A DNA stretch of 64,000 nt from Harryflintia acetispora (lineage in GTDB: Bacteria; Bacillota; Clostridia; Oscillospirales; Ruminococcaceae). The stretch is from NCBI GenBank assembly GCA_004340125.1, contig SLUK01000009.1, positions 1-64,000 on the forward strand, in the 5' to 3' direction. How positions within the stretch are numbered: position 1 is the stretch's first letter; each line of letters starts with the position of its first letter. The notes beneath the pieces are model-generated. The model saw only the letters and a list, made by a program, of their open reading frames with translations. It made no database searches and had not been told where the DNA came from. Both the position numbers and the translations under genes were made by a program. Shown piece after piece: positions 49,001 through 57,371 of the stretch.

Positions 49001-50188
49001 TTATCGTGCGTCTATCCGAATTTTTGACTTTGCGGCCCGTTTCCGTTCCTTTTCGGCATGTTCCTGCTGGTAAGCTGCCTCTAATATTCTGTCCACTTGT
49101 TCTGGGCCAAAGGCCCTTTTGACCCGCTCATAGTCAGCGGAGACTTGCCGCATGGCCTTGTTTTCCAACTTGACCTCCTGCAATCGATCAGACAGGCGGA
49201 TGTTGCTCTCCCTCACCCGGCCATAGTCCCCTTGCAGACGCTCAAATTTCCCCCGCAGCTCCACATAGGCCAGATACAGGGAGCGCAGCACCTTGACGAT
49301 TTGGGCCAGCAGGGGCTTTGCCTTTTTCTCTCGGTAGGCCCGGCCTGTTTCCAGCGTTCCCGGCTCCGGCAAAATCTCCTCCGGATTGGCGGAGAAATCC
49401 GCTGCCAACCGCTCCATATTTTTCACCGCCGGGGCAAGTTCTTTGAGCCGCCGTTCCTGGCTCTCCACCTGGTTTTCTTTCTCCGCCTTGACCGTCTCCA
49501 GAACGGCGATCTCCTTTGCCCGCTGCTCTTTCTTGTAGTCCAGCACAGACAAGTGCTTGTCGTGGGTGCCTTTGTCCTCCCACTCAATCCCGTGGCGCTC
49601 CATGACCAGGGAAAGCTGCTCCTTTTCCGAGCGCACCCACTGGCTCCACTCTGTGTCCCCTCTGGTGCCGCCCTGGAAACCCTGGGCCGCTAACGCCTGT
49701 TTCAAAGATACCCTCGTGTCCAGCCCTCGCTTGCTCCCGGTGGTGAATGGTACAAAGTCAATGTGCAGATGGGGCGTAGCCTCGTCCATGTGGAGGTGGG
49801 CAGAGAACACCCGGAGTTGGGGGTTGCGCTCTTGAAAGCCCTTCATGTACTCGTCCAAAACCGCTGCCGCAAGCTGTCCCTCCTCGCTGTCGGCGCTCAT
49901 ATCATCTCGATTGCCCACTTGCAGGATGATTTCATGGAACGGCTTTTCCTGCTTGCCGGAGCGGATCTTCTCATAGTAATCCTCTATCCTTCTGTCGGCC
50001 CTGGTTTGTTTAGCGTTGTACCGTTCCAGAGCCTCGTCAAAGAGTTCATGGTACACCGCCTTGATATTCTCCTGGCAGTAGGTTATATTCAAGTGGGAGC
50101 GTTCCGGGTCAGTGTTCTTGGCGTGGAATTTTCTACTGTTATGGTTCACCGATCCTTGGCCCACCATGGCGCTGATTGTCCTTTTCAA
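49001..50188 (-). CDS. MobV-family relaxase (Pre/Mob)
   Basis: A 395-residue relaxase. The N-terminal 200 residues carry the MobV motifs: MKRTISAMVGQGSVNHNSRKF, then an N-x-x-x-R... region, and the metal-binding HLHMDEATPHLHIDFVPF near 131-148. The C-terminal half is a long charged coiled coil (K-, E-, Q-rich). MobV relaxases nick the element's oriT so it can be moved by a helper conjugation system. Candidate oriT dyads lie immediately upstream. A terminator follows the stop by 5 bp. Confidence 0.92.
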   Translation of the reverse strand: MKRTISAMVGQGSVNHNSRKFHAKNTDPERSHLNITYCQENIKAVYHELFDEALERYNAKQTRADRRIEDYYEKIRSGKQEKPFHEIILQVGNRDDMSADSEEGQLAAAVLDEYMKGFQERNPQLRVFSAHLHMDEATPHLHIDFVPFTTGSKRGLDTRVSLKQALAAQGFQGGTRGDTEWSQWVRSEKEQLSLVMERHGIEWEDKGTHDKHLSVLDYKKEQRAKEIAVLETVKAEKENQVESQERRLKELAPAVKNMERLAADFSANPEEILPEPGTLETGRAYREKKAKPLLAQIVKVLRSLYLAYVELRGKFERLQGDYGRVRESNIRLSDRLQEVKLENKAMRQVSADYERVKRAFGPEQVDRILEAAYQQEHAEKERKRAAKSKIRIDAR

Positions 50189-50232
50189 ATCAATCCCTCC
50201 TCCCTTTTCCGCCGCGCAAGCGGCGAGCCTTT

Positions 50233-50253
50233 GTTACTTTCTGCGAAAGTAAC
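50233..50253. repeat. Inverted repeat beside the relaxase gene, oriT candidate
   Basis: GTTACTTTC-TGC-GAAAGTAAC (9-bp perfect arms), then GCAAAAGC, 45 bp upstream of the mob start. MobV origins contain such a dyad next to the nick site. Confidence 0.45.
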
Positions 50254-50471
50254 GCAAAAGCACTTTTGACAGCCTGACGGCCATCAAAAGCGCATTTGCG
50301 CCCTACGGGGTGGTGTGGGGGCTTTGCCCCCGGCAACTGCGGTTGCCTCCCCCAGCAGGGCCGCCCTTTGAAAAGGGCACCCTGCACCCCGCCTAAACTT
50401 TGTCACTCGCCGTTGGGCAGGGTGGAAAGGCCAGGGGCCTTTCCACCGCCCGGCAAGTGTTTTCCGTGGGC

Positions 50472-50544
50472 CGAAAGTCAAGGGGTACGGGTTGTATTGA
50501 CTTGCGGCAATCTCCACCCGCAGGTATGCCCCCCTTGACTTTCG
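50472..50544. repeat. 14-bp inverted repeat, alternative oriT/origin candidate
   Basis: CGAAAGTCAAGGGG (50472-50485) and its exact complement (50531-50544) flank 45 bp that contain a further TTGACTTGCG. Confidence 0.5.
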
Positions 50545-50565
50545 CCCCCGCTCCCCGTGACAGCC

Positions 50566-50638
50566 GTGACGACCGTGACGATGTTTTACACACCGCCTCC
50601 GCACTCCGAAAAGCTGTCACAGCTGTCACGGTCGTCAC
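50566..50638. repeat. Iteron-like GTGAC repeats in a 14-bp inverted repeat
   Basis: GTGACGACCGTGAC (50566-50579) and its exact complement (50625-50638) flank 45 bp, with extra GTGAC/GTCAC copies just outside or inside (50556, 50616). The right arm overlaps the stop of the RepA-like gene. Could be origin iterons or a terminator. Confidence 0.5.
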
Positions 50639-51789
50639 GCCTGGGGTTCCTCCAACGTGAGCTTGATACTCCGCCCGGCATGGGTTCGGGCGCTTTCATA
50701 GTGGATGTGGTACTCATAGGACAGCCGCCACGCCCGGACATTCAGCCGCATAGCCAGGGCATTGGGTTTCATATCCAGCCCCAGGGCGGCGACAAGTTCC
50801 GTGGCCGTCCCTCTCCACTCTGGCCGTTCCGCCGTTACCAGGGCGGCAACAGCCTCCAACACCGGGTCAGGCGGCTCCTGCCGCAGCTCCGTTTCCCGCC
50901 GCTCCAGCTCCCACACAAGCCGTTCCTCGTCCCGCTTGAGGTAGAGGCGCTGGTCTTGCTGATCCCGCCCAGAAATGTCCAGGGTGGCGGCGTTGTCTGC
51001 CCGCCGCTCCTTTTGGAGCAGAAAGGCCCCGTCTGCCGCACCCAATAAGCCGTTGGTGCCGGAGATCATATCAAACTTATCATCGGCCTGCTGCTTGCGG
51101 GTGTGATGTACAACCAGGAGGCAAACCCCGCTTATATCGGCAAACCGTTTCAGTTTGGTGATTACCTCATAGTCGTTGGCATAGCTGTACTTCTCTGCCC
51201 CGGCCTCCCGGATTTTTTGCAGGGTGTCGATGATAATAAGCCGGGTGTCCGTGTGTTCCCGGACAAAGCCCTTTAGCTGCTCCTCCAGGCCACCGCCGAG
51301 CTGCTTAGCTCCGATGGCAAAGAACAGGTTTCCGGTACTCTCTACTCCAAACATCCGGTACAACCGCTCCTGTAAGCGACGGTGGTTGTCCTCCAGGGCC
51401 AGATAGAGGACTGTCCCCTGGCGCACCTCATACCCCCACAGGGAAAGGCCCATACTCACATGATAGGCAAGCTGGGCCATGAGAAAGGACTTGCCCACCT
51501 TGGGAGCGCCCACAAAGAGATATGTCCCCGCATAGAGCAGACCGTCTACCACAGGAGGTCTGCCGGGGTACACCTGTTCGTAGAGGTCATTCATAGACAC
51601 GGTAGGCAGATAGGCCGGGTCATTGACCCGGCTTATCTGCCGCAGGATTTCCTCCAAATCTCTTTCCGGGGGCTTGTGTTCTGTCACGCCCTCTGCTATA
51701 CTTTGGTTAGGTTTTTGTGAGAGCGACTGTCCCCCGTCTGCGCCAACAGGCGGATATGGGGCAGTCGTTTTCTCTTGCAATCTATCCAT
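50635..51789 (-). CDS. RepA-like AAA/RecA-fold ATPase (plasmid replication helicase type)
   Basis: A 384-residue protein. A proline-rich N-terminus leads to YLFVGAPKVGKSFLMAQLA (Walker A near 95), VLYLALEDNHRRLQERL, Walker B LIIIDTLQKIRE near 175 and LLVVHHTRKQ. This is the hexameric RepA/AAA_25 helicase fold of RSF1010-type plasmids and many integrative elements. The C-terminal 90 residues resemble a small winged-helix (ATELVAALGL, then RLNVRAWRLS). It probably supports replication of the excised circle. ATG 51789 has GGGAGG six bases upstream. Confidence 0.85.
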   Translation of the reverse strand: MDRLQEKTTAPYPPVGADGGQSLSQKPNQSIAEGVTEHKPPERDLEEILRQISRVNDPAYLPTVSMNDLYEQVYPGRPPVVDGLLYAGTYLFVGAPKVGKSFLMAQLAYHVSMGLSLWGYEVRQGTVLYLALEDNHRRLQERLYRMFGVESTGNLFFAIGAKQLGGGLEEQLKGFVREHTDTRLIIIDTLQKIREAGAEKYSYANDYEVITKLKRFADISGVCLLVVHHTRKQQADDKFDMISGTNGLLGAADGAFLLQKERRADNAATLDISGRDQQDQRLYLKRDEERLVWELERRETELRQEPPDPVLEAVAALVTAERPEWRGTATELVAALGLDMKPNALAMRLNVRAWRLSYEYHIHYESARTHAGRSIKLTLEEPQA

Positions 51790-51792
51790 CTA

Positions 51793-52113
51793 TCAATCCT
51801 CCCTCATGCCGTCCATGATGGCGGCGATCAGCCGGATGGTGTCCAGCAACTCCCCATCCACGCCATTCCCGGCCTCGATACGCTCCAGTTCTTCCAGAAC
51901 GGCGGCCAGCTCGTTCCGCAGGGCCTTATACACCCTGGGGTTGCCCTGTACCACCACATCCCGGCACAGCAGCCGTCGGGTGATGTAGTCCTGTTTGGTA
52001 AGGCCGGAGAGCCGCACAGCGGTTTCAATTTCCCTGTCCTCATCCGGGGACACCCGGAAAGCCACAGTTTTGTTTCTCCAGCGGTTGTGTCGGTCAAGAT
52101 TTTTCACTGACAT
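51793..52113 (-). CDS. MobC-like relaxosome protein
   Basis: A 106-residue protein. The N-terminus RNKTVAFRVSPDEDREIETAVRLSGLTKQDYITRRL is a ribbon-helix-helix domain of the MobC/BfmC type. The C-terminal half is a leucine-rich helix (LRNELAAVLEELERIEAG). MobC proteins help the relaxase open oriT DNA. It is packed between the RepA-like gene (3 bp) and the integrase gene (3 bp), so one transcript is likely. Confidence 0.85.
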   Translation of the reverse strand: MSVKNLDRHNRWRNKTVAFRVSPDEDREIETAVRLSGLTKQDYITRRLLCRDVVVQGNPRVYKALRNELAAVLEELERIEAGNGVDGELLDTIRLIAAIMDGMRED

Positions 52114-52116
52114 GAT

Positions 52117-53193
52117 TTAGGCCCCCTTTCGCTCCATGTCCAGTTTGTCCGCCATCTCCGCCTGCCGGGTGGGGAACAGGTGGGCGTAGCGGTAGGTAAT
52201 ATCAATGCTTTCATGTCCCACCCGGTCAGCGATTGCCAGGGCCGTAAAGCCCATGTCAATGAGCAGCGAAATGTGGGAGTGCCTCAGGTCGTGTATTCTG
52301 ATCCGCTTTACCCCGGCCTCTTTCGCACCCCTGTCCATCTCCCGGTGGAGGTAGGATTTTGTCACCGTGAAAATGCGGTCGGTGGGCTTCACCCCATACA
52401 GGCTCTTGATATAGTCTCGCATTTCTTCACAGAGGAAAGCGGGCATTTGAATGACCCGGTTGCTCTTAGGGGTCTTGGGGTCGGTAATCACATCCTTGCC
52501 CTTAATCCGCTGGTAGGACTTGGAGATGGTGACGGTCTGTTTCTCAAAGTCGAAGTCGCCAGGAGTGAGGGCCAGCAGCTCCCCCTCCCGGACGCCGCAC
52601 CAGTAGAGCATTTCAAAGGCGTAATAGGAAAGGGGCTTGTCCATCATGGCCTCGGCGAATTTCAGATACTCCGCCTTTGTCCAGAACAGCATTTCCCGTC
52701 CCTTTGGCTTTCCCATATTGCCCGCCTGGGCAGCGGGATTGACCTTTAGATTGTAGTGCCGTACCGCATGGTTGAACACGGCGCTCAACTGATTGTGCAG
52801 CGTTTTTAAGTACACCGGAGAGTAGGGCTTGCCGTTCTTGTCCCGGTAACCCAGCATTTCATTCTGCCAGGCGATGACCTCCTTGGAGTGAATGTCGCAC
52901 ATCTTCCGCTTGCCGAAGTACGGCACCAACTTCTTGTAGAGGATATGCTCTTTCGTCCCCCAGGTGTTTTCCTTGATACGGCCTTTCATGTCCGCCACAT
53001 AGACAGCCACGAAGTTTTCAAAGGTCATTTCCAGGTCGGCGGTCTGTTGTTGCAGGAATGTCCGCTCCCACTCCAGAGCCTCCCGCTTGGTGGGAAAGCC
53101 CCGTTTCATTTTCTTTACTTTCTTGCCCGTCCAGTCCTCGTAGTAAAAGGACGCATACCATGTGCCCTTTGCCTTGTCTTTGTATGCCGGCAT
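52117..53193 (-). CDS. Tyrosine-type site-specific integrase
   Basis: A 358-residue integrase. The arm-binding domain (KGTWYASFYYEDWTGKKVKK) is followed by a SAM-like core-binding domain (about 60-160) and the catalytic domain. Catalytic residues: R in YWCGVREGELLAL near 205, H-x-x-R in HDLRHSH near 300, the second H in GHESI, and the Y nucleophile in YRYAHL near 335. It inserts the element into the 3' end of guaA. ATG 53193 is chosen because AAGGAGG lies eight bases upstream. Next to the excisionase gene and attR. Confidence 0.93.
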   Translation of the reverse strand: MPAYKDKAKGTWYASFYYEDWTGKKVKKMKRGFPTKREALEWERTFLQQQTADLEMTFENFVAVYVADMKGRIKENTWGTKEHILYKKLVPYFGKRKMCDIHSKEVIAWQNEMLGYRDKNGKPYSPVYLKTLHNQLSAVFNHAVRHYNLKVNPAAQAGNMGKPKGREMLFWTKAEYLKFAEAMMDKPLSYYAFEMLYWCGVREGELLALTPGDFDFEKQTVTISKSYQRIKGKDVITDPKTPKSNRVIQMPAFLCEEMRDYIKSLYGVKPTDRIFTVTKSYLHREMDRGAKEAGVKRIRIHDLRHSHISLLIDMGFTALAIADRVGHESIDITYRYAHLFPTRQAEMADKLDMERKGA

Positions 53194-53206
53194 TGTGGTT
53201 CCCTCC

Positions 53207-53395
53207 TTATTGTCTGTCCCGCAGCCCATAGAATTTTTCCTCGAAGTAGCGCCTGCTTACCCGTCCGGGAATGGTGAGAAAGCCTTTTTTCTTCAGCTCC
53301 TCGTTCATCTCCCGCACCAGCTTGTAGGCGTAGGGCTTGGAAATGCCCAGCTCCCTGGCGACCTCCTCTGCTCTCACAAACAGCTCCTTTTCCAT
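53207..53395 (-). CDS. Excisionase-like small DNA-binding protein
   Basis: A 62-residue winged helix-turn-helix: FVRAEEVARELGISKPYAYKL then REMNEELKKKGF and GRVSRRYFEEKFYG. This matches Xis-type proteins of Tn916- and ICE-like elements. ATG 53395 has AGGAGG nine bases upstream. It is 13 bp before the integrase start, the usual order xis-int. Confidence 0.85.
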   Translation of the reverse strand: MEKELFVRAEEVARELGISKPYAYKLVREMNEELKKKGFLTIPGRVSRRYFEEKFYGLRDRQ

Positions 53396-53417
53396 GGTCA
53401 GCACCTCCTTATTTTAG

Positions 53418-53473
53418 TTTCGCAAATATGTTAATGTCACCATCTTCATTATACATTAACATAAGTGTTAATG
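53418..53473. promoter_or_regulatory. Operators between xis and the XRE regulator
   Basis: CATTAACA-TAAG-TGTTAATG (53454-53473) is a perfect dyad; another TGTTAATGTCA lies at 53429-53439. The XRE protein encoded to the right probably binds them to control xis-int and itself. The flanking TTTCGCAAATATGTTAAT (53418-53435) recurs at the left end of the element. Confidence 0.65.
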
Positions 53474-53509
53474 TCAAGAATTTATTTCGCATTTTTGTTA
53501 AAGATTATC

Positions 53510-53538
53510 TTGCATCTTTCGCTTTTTTGCGCTATACT
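53510..53538 (+). promoter_or_regulatory. Promoter of the XRE regulator
   Basis: TTGCAT (53510-53515), 17-bp spacer, TATACT (53533-53538). Confidence 0.7.
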
Positions 53539-53561
53539 ATTGGCAAAGGCGGTGGGATATT

Positions 53562-54119
53562 ATGACAGTCGGAGACAAGATAAAGAAAATCCGCACCTTT
53601 CGAGGCATGACACAAAAGGAATTGGGGCTTGCTATCGGCTTTGAGGAAAAGGGAGCGGACAACCGGATCGCCCAGTATGAGACGAATTACCGTGTTCCGA
53701 AACGGGAACTGCTGGACAAGATGGCCGAGGCGCTGCGGGTAGACCGCCAGAACTTCTACACCATCGCCCCCGGCTCTGCCGAGGACTTCATGCGGACATT
53801 CTTCTGGCTGGACGAGGACAGCCCTGGCGCTATCCGCCTGTTCCAACTTGTCCGCAATCCGGGCAGAGCAGGGGCCGCTGATGATACCGCTGTACGGTAC
53901 AATGATAGCGATGACTGGCCCGCACACCCTCCCGTGGGTATGTACTTCCAGTATGGCCTTGTGGACGAGTTCATGCGGGAATGGCTTTTTCGTCAGCAGG
54001 AGTTACACGCCGGGGAGATCACCAGGGAAGAGTATTTTGAATGGAAACTCAACTGGCCCCATACCTGCGACGATGGCCTGGAAAGCGAATATTATATCCC
54101 TTGGCGGAAAAATAAATAA
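53562..54119 (+). CDS. XRE-family regulator of the element
   Basis: A 185-residue regulator. Residues 1-65 are a Cro/C1-type helix-turn-helix (MTVGDKIKKIRTFRGMTQKELGLAIGF, then NRIAQYETNYRVPKRELLDKMAEAL). The C-terminal 120 residues are acidic and aromatic (FWLDEDSPGAIRLFQLV, GMYFQYGLVDEFMREWL), a ligand- or partner-binding part seen in regulators of gut integrative elements. Divergent from xis-int with dyad operators between, so it likely represses excision. Confidence 0.88.
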   Translation: MTVGDKIKKIRTFRGMTQKELGLAIGFEEKGADNRIAQYETNYRVPKRELLDKMAEALRVDRQNFYTIAPGSAEDFMRTFFWLDEDSPGAIRLFQLVRNPGRAGAADDTAVRYNDSDDWPAHPPVGMYFQYGLVDEFMREWLFRQQELHAGEITREEYFEWKLNWPHTCDDGLESEYYIPWRKNK

Positions 54120-54176
54120 GACAAGCAAAAAAACCGCCCTGCTGAATTTGTCGTTCAGCAGGGCGGTTTTGCTTGT
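54120..54176. terminator. Strong terminator after the XRE gene
   Basis: AAAACCGCCCTGCTGAA (54130-54146) and its complement (54154-54170), extended by GACAAGC/GCTTGTC outside. It works on both strands and also shields guaA and the element from each other. Confidence 0.9.
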
Positions 54177-54219
54177 CCTTTTGGGATTTTTCTCTTGAGA
54201 ATACCGGGCGGACACAAAT

Positions 54220-54237
54220 AGTATCAATCCAGTATCA
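54220..54237. promoter_or_regulatory. Right-end integrase arm sites
   Basis: AGTATCA at 54220-54226 and 54231-54237, with the same 11-bp pitch as the pair near attL. Confidence 0.55.
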
Positions 54238-54296
54238 AGAGCAGTATGGACGGGCAAAAAAGCCTGTATTCATGCGGGTTTTCGCCGTTTCGAGCG

Positions 54297-54308
54297 TCAT
54301 TCCCACTC
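54297..54308. repeat. attR of the element, within the guaA 3' end
   Basis: TCATTCCCACTC. On the minus strand it encodes the last guaA residues (EWE) and the stop. Confidence 0.8.
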
Positions 54309-55829
54309 AATGGTTGCCGGGGGCTTGGAGGTGATGTCGTAAACGATCCGGTTGATGTGGCGCACCTCGTTGATGATCCGCACCGAGACGCGGTCGAGCA
54401 CCTCGTAGGGGATGCGCGCCCAATCTGCGGTCATGAAGTCGGTGGTGGTCACGCCGCGCAGCGCGAGGGTATAATCATAGGTGCGCCCGTCGCCCATCAC
54501 GCCCACCGAGCGCATGTTGGTGATCACCGCGAAATACTGGTGGATGTCCCGGTCCAGCCCGGCCTTGGCGATCTCCTCGCGGAAGATGAAGTCGGCGTCA
54601 CGCAGGATTTCAAGCTTCTCCTCGGTGATCTCCCCGATCACCCGGATGGCCAATCCCGGCCCCGGAAAGGGCTGACGCCAGACCAGGTAGTCCGGCAGTC
54701 CGAGCTCGAGCCCCAGGCGGCGCACCTCGTCCTTGAAGAGAAGGCGCAGCGGCTCGATGATCTCCTTGAAGTCGACATAGTCCGGCAGTCCGCCGACGTT
54801 GTGGTGGCTCTTGATCACCGCCGCATCCCCGGTGCCGGACTCGATCACGTCGGGATAGATGGTGCCCTGGGCCAGGAAATCGACCGCGCCGATCTTCTTG
54901 GCCTCCTCCTCAAAGACACGGATGAACTCCTCGCCGATGATCTTGCGCTTGCGCTCCGGCTCTTCCACCCCCGCGAGCTTCCCGAGGAAGCGGTCCCTGG
55001 CGTTGATCCTGATAAAGTTGAGGTCTCCGCCCCCGAAGGCCGCCTCGACCTCGTCGCCCTCGTTCTTGCGCATGAGGCCGTGGTCGACGAAGATGCAGGT
55101 CAGCTGGTTGCCCACCGCCTTGGAGATCAGCGCGGCGGCGACCGACGAATCCACCCCGCCCGATAGGGCGAGCAGCACCCGGCCGTCACCCACCTGCGCG
55201 CGGATCGTCTCGATCGAGCGCTTGGCGTAGTCCCCCATGGTCCAGTCGCCCTTTGCGCCGCAGACCTCGTAGAGGAAGTTACGCAGCATGGCGACCCCGT
55301 TCTCGGTGTGGTTGACCTCGGGATGGTACTGCATGCCGTAGAGCCGGCGCTCCTTGCATTCCATCGCCGCCACCGGGCAGCCCTTGGTATGGGCGACCGA
55401 CTGAAAGCCGGCGGGCAGCCTGTCGATATAGTCGTTGTGGCTCATCCAGGTGATCCCCGAGACCGGCAGGCCCTTAAAGAGGGGGGACTGGAAGTCGAAC
55501 TGGGTCTCGGTCTTGCCGAACTCCTTGACCTCGGCGCTGCAAACCGACCCGCCGAGCAGCTGGGCCATCAGCTGGCAGCCGTAGCAAAGGCCGAGCACCG
55601 GGATCCCGAGCTCAAAAATTTTCGGATCGACCGAGGGCGCCTCGCCGGCGAAGACGCTGTTCGGCCCGCCGGTGAAGATGATCCCGATGGGGGCGCGCCG
55701 TTCGATTTCATGAAGCGGGGTGTGATAGGGGATAACCTCGCAATAGACCGAGCATTCCCTTACCCGGCGCGCGATGAGCTGGTTGTATTGTCCTCCGAAA
55801 TCCAGGACCAGGACCAGTTGATGTTCCAC
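54297..55829 (-). CDS. guaA: GMP synthase (glutamine-hydrolysing)
   Basis: A 510-residue two-domain enzyme. The glutaminase has VLDFGGQYNQLIARRVRE at its start, the nucleophile in GLCYGCQLMAQ (Cys near 82) and YHPEVNHTE. The synthetase has the ATP loop ALSGGVDSSVAAAL near 222, then the dimerisation domain ending RIVYDITSKPPATIEWE. It converts XMP to GMP. GTG start with GGAGGT nine bases upstream. Its last codons are the attachment site of the mobile element and remain intact. Confidence 0.96.
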   Translation of the reverse strand: MEHQLVLVLDFGGQYNQLIARRVRECSVYCEVIPYHTPLHEIERRAPIGIIFTGGPNSVFAGEAPSVDPKIFELGIPVLGLCYGCQLMAQLLGGSVCSAEVKEFGKTETQFDFQSPLFKGLPVSGITWMSHNDYIDRLPAGFQSVAHTKGCPVAAMECKERRLYGMQYHPEVNHTENGVAMLRNFLYEVCGAKGDWTMGDYAKRSIETIRAQVGDGRVLLALSGGVDSSVAAALISKAVGNQLTCIFVDHGLMRKNEGDEVEAAFGGGDLNFIRINARDRFLGKLAGVEEPERKRKIIGEEFIRVFEEEAKKIGAVDFLAQGTIYPDVIESGTGDAAVIKSHHNVGGLPDYVDFKEIIEPLRLLFKDEVRRLGLELGLPDYLVWRQPFPGPGLAIRVIGEITEEKLEILRDADFIFREEIAKAGLDRDIHQYFAVITNMRSVGVMGDGRTYDYTLALRGVTTTDFMTADWARIPYEVLDRVSVRIINEVRHINRIVYDITSKPPATIEWE

Positions 55830-56005
55830 AGATTATTACCTCCGATTGTCGGCCGCGCCCGCGGGCGAAATTTTGTATACATATACTGATTTTATTCTGC
55901 CATTATTCAGCAAAAAAAACAAGTGGCAAGATGATAGAATTTCCAAAAGGGAAGGGAAGGATTTCTGAATAAGTTGTGCTGACAAGAAAATTTACCGCAT
56001 AGCTA

Positions 56006-56034
56006 TTGGTGTTTTCGCGCCGACCATGTATAAT
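56006..56034 (+). promoter_or_regulatory. Promoter of glyA
   Basis: TTGGTG (56006-56011), 17-bp spacer, TATAAT (56029-56034). Confidence 0.65.
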
Positions 56035-56092
56035 AGAGAGAGAATATGGGCGGGCCCCGGCGCGGGCCCGACGAGATGGAGGTATGGCGAAG

Positions 56093-57346
56093 GTGTACAG
56101 GGATCTGATGGATACGATCGGGTATGTGGGAAAGAGCGACCCCGAGGTCGCCGCGGCGATGGACAAGGAGCTCGCGCGGCAGCGCCGCAACATCGAGCTG
56201 ATCGCGTCGGAGAATATCGTCTCCCCGGCGGTGATGGCGGCGATGGGCTCGGTGCTGACCAACAAATACGCCGAGGGGTACCCGGGCAAGCGGTACTACG
56301 GCGGATGCGAGTGCGTGGACATCGTGGAGAACATCGCGCGCGAACGCGCCAAGGAGCTCTTCGGCGCCGAGCACGCCAACGTGCAGCCCCATTCGGGCGC
56401 GCAGGCGAATCTGGCGGCCTATTTCGCGCTGCTGCAGCCGGGGGACACGGTGCTGGGCATGAGCCTTGCAGAGGGAGGGCACCTCACCCACGGCTCGCCG
56501 GTCAACATGTCCGGCAAGTATTATCATTTCGAGTCCTACGGCGTGGACGAGGTGACCCACCGGATCGACTACGATAAAGTGCTCGCGAAGGCGAAGGAAT
56601 GTAAGCCCAAACTGATCGTCGCGGGGGCGAGCGCCTATCCGCGCACCATCGACTTTGAGCGCTTCGCGGCCATCGCCAAGGAGGTGGGCGCCCTGTTCAT
56701 GGTGGATATGGCGCACATCGCGGGCCTGGTCGCCGCGGGGCTCCACCCCTCGCCGGTGCCCTATGCCGACGTGGTGACCACCACCACCCACAAGACCCTG
56801 CGCGGCCCGCGCGGCGGCATGATCCTCTGCCGCGAGGAGTACGCCAAGGCGATCGACAAGGCGATCTTCCCCGGCACCCAGGGCGGCCCGCTCATGCACA
56901 TCATCGCCTCCAAGGCGGTTTGCCTGGGCGAGGCGCTGCAGCCGGAGTTTAAATCCTATCAGCAGCAGATCCTCAAAAACTGCAAGGCGCTCGAGGAGGG
57001 GCTGCGCGCGAGAGGCTTCCATATGGTTTCGGACGGCAGCGACAACCACCTGATCCTGCTCGACCTGCGCAACTTGGGGATCACCGGCAAGGAGCTGGAG
57101 AAGAAGCTCGACGAGGTGTACATCACCGCCAACAAGAACGCCATCCCGGCCGACCCGCAGAGCCCCTTTATCACCAGCGGCCTGCGCCTGGGCACCCCGG
57201 CGGTCACCTCGCGCGGGATGGTCGAGGAGGACATGGACAAAATCGCCGAGTTCCTCTATCTTACCGCCACCGACTTCGAGGGAAGTGCCGACAAGATTCG
57301 CGCGGGCGTGAATGCGCTGTGTGAAAAATATCCGCTTTACGAGTAA
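56093..57346 (+). CDS. glyA: Serine hydroxymethyltransferase
   Basis: A 417-residue PLP enzyme. RRNIELIASENIVSPAV is the SHMT opening, YAEGYPGKRYYGGCE follows, then VDMAHIAGLVAAG, the PLP-lysine motif TTTTHKTLRGPRGGMI near 225, and GTPAVTSRGMVEEDM near the end. It interconverts serine and glycine with tetrahydrofolate. The start is unsure: GGAGG at 56078-56082 fits GTG 56093 best; ATG 56084 is too close to it and ATG 56108 (MDTIGYVG) is also possible. Its own promoter and terminator make it monocistronic. Confidence 0.95.
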   Translation: MYRDLMDTIGYVGKSDPEVAAAMDKELARQRRNIELIASENIVSPAVMAAMGSVLTNKYAEGYPGKRYYGGCECVDIVENIARERAKELFGAEHANVQPHSGAQANLAAYFALLQPGDTVLGMSLAEGGHLTHGSPVNMSGKYYHFESYGVDEVTHRIDYDKVLAKAKECKPKLIVAGASAYPRTIDFERFAAIAKEVGALFMVDMAHIAGLVAAGLHPSPVPYADVVTTTTHKTLRGPRGGMILCREEYAKAIDKAIFPGTQGGPLMHIIASKAVCLGEALQPEFKSYQQQILKNCKALEEGLRARGFHMVSDGSDNHLILLDLRNLGITGKELEKKLDEVYITANKNAIPADPQSPFITSGLRLGTPAVTSRGMVEEDMDKIAEFLYLTATDFEGSADKIRAGVNALCEKYPLYE

Positions 57347-57371
57347 TTTGGAAAGCGAAGGACGACTTTAC

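Larger units (their letters stand above)
50189..50634. other. Dyad-rich non-coding region of 446 bp (candidate oriT and replication origin)
   Basis: GC-rich, with no supportable gene. Three perfect inverted repeats are annotated separately: GTTACTTTC/GAAAGTAAC, CGAAAGTCAAGGGG/CCCCTTGACTTTCG and GTGACGACCGTGAC/GTCACGGTCGTCAC. Short hairpins with GGGGGC/GCCCCC and AAAGGGC arms lie between. Position between relaxase and RepA-like genes suits transfer and replication origins. Confidence 0.55.
45442..54308. mobile_element. Integrative mobilizable element carrying tet(W), inserted in the 3' end of guaA
   Basis: About 8.9 kb bounded by the 12-bp direct repeat TCATTCCCACTC: attL 45442-45453 and attR 54297-54308. 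attR supplies the last codons and stop of guaA, so the gene stays intact. Inside are a tyrosine integrase and excisionase next to attR, an XRE regulator, a MobV relaxase, MobC, a RepA-like ATPase, tet(W) and a methyltransferase. There are no type IV secretion genes, so it is mobilizable rather than self-transmissible. Paired AGTATCA arm sites lie near both ends. guaA is a known hot spot for tyrosine-integrase elements. Confidence 0.85.
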
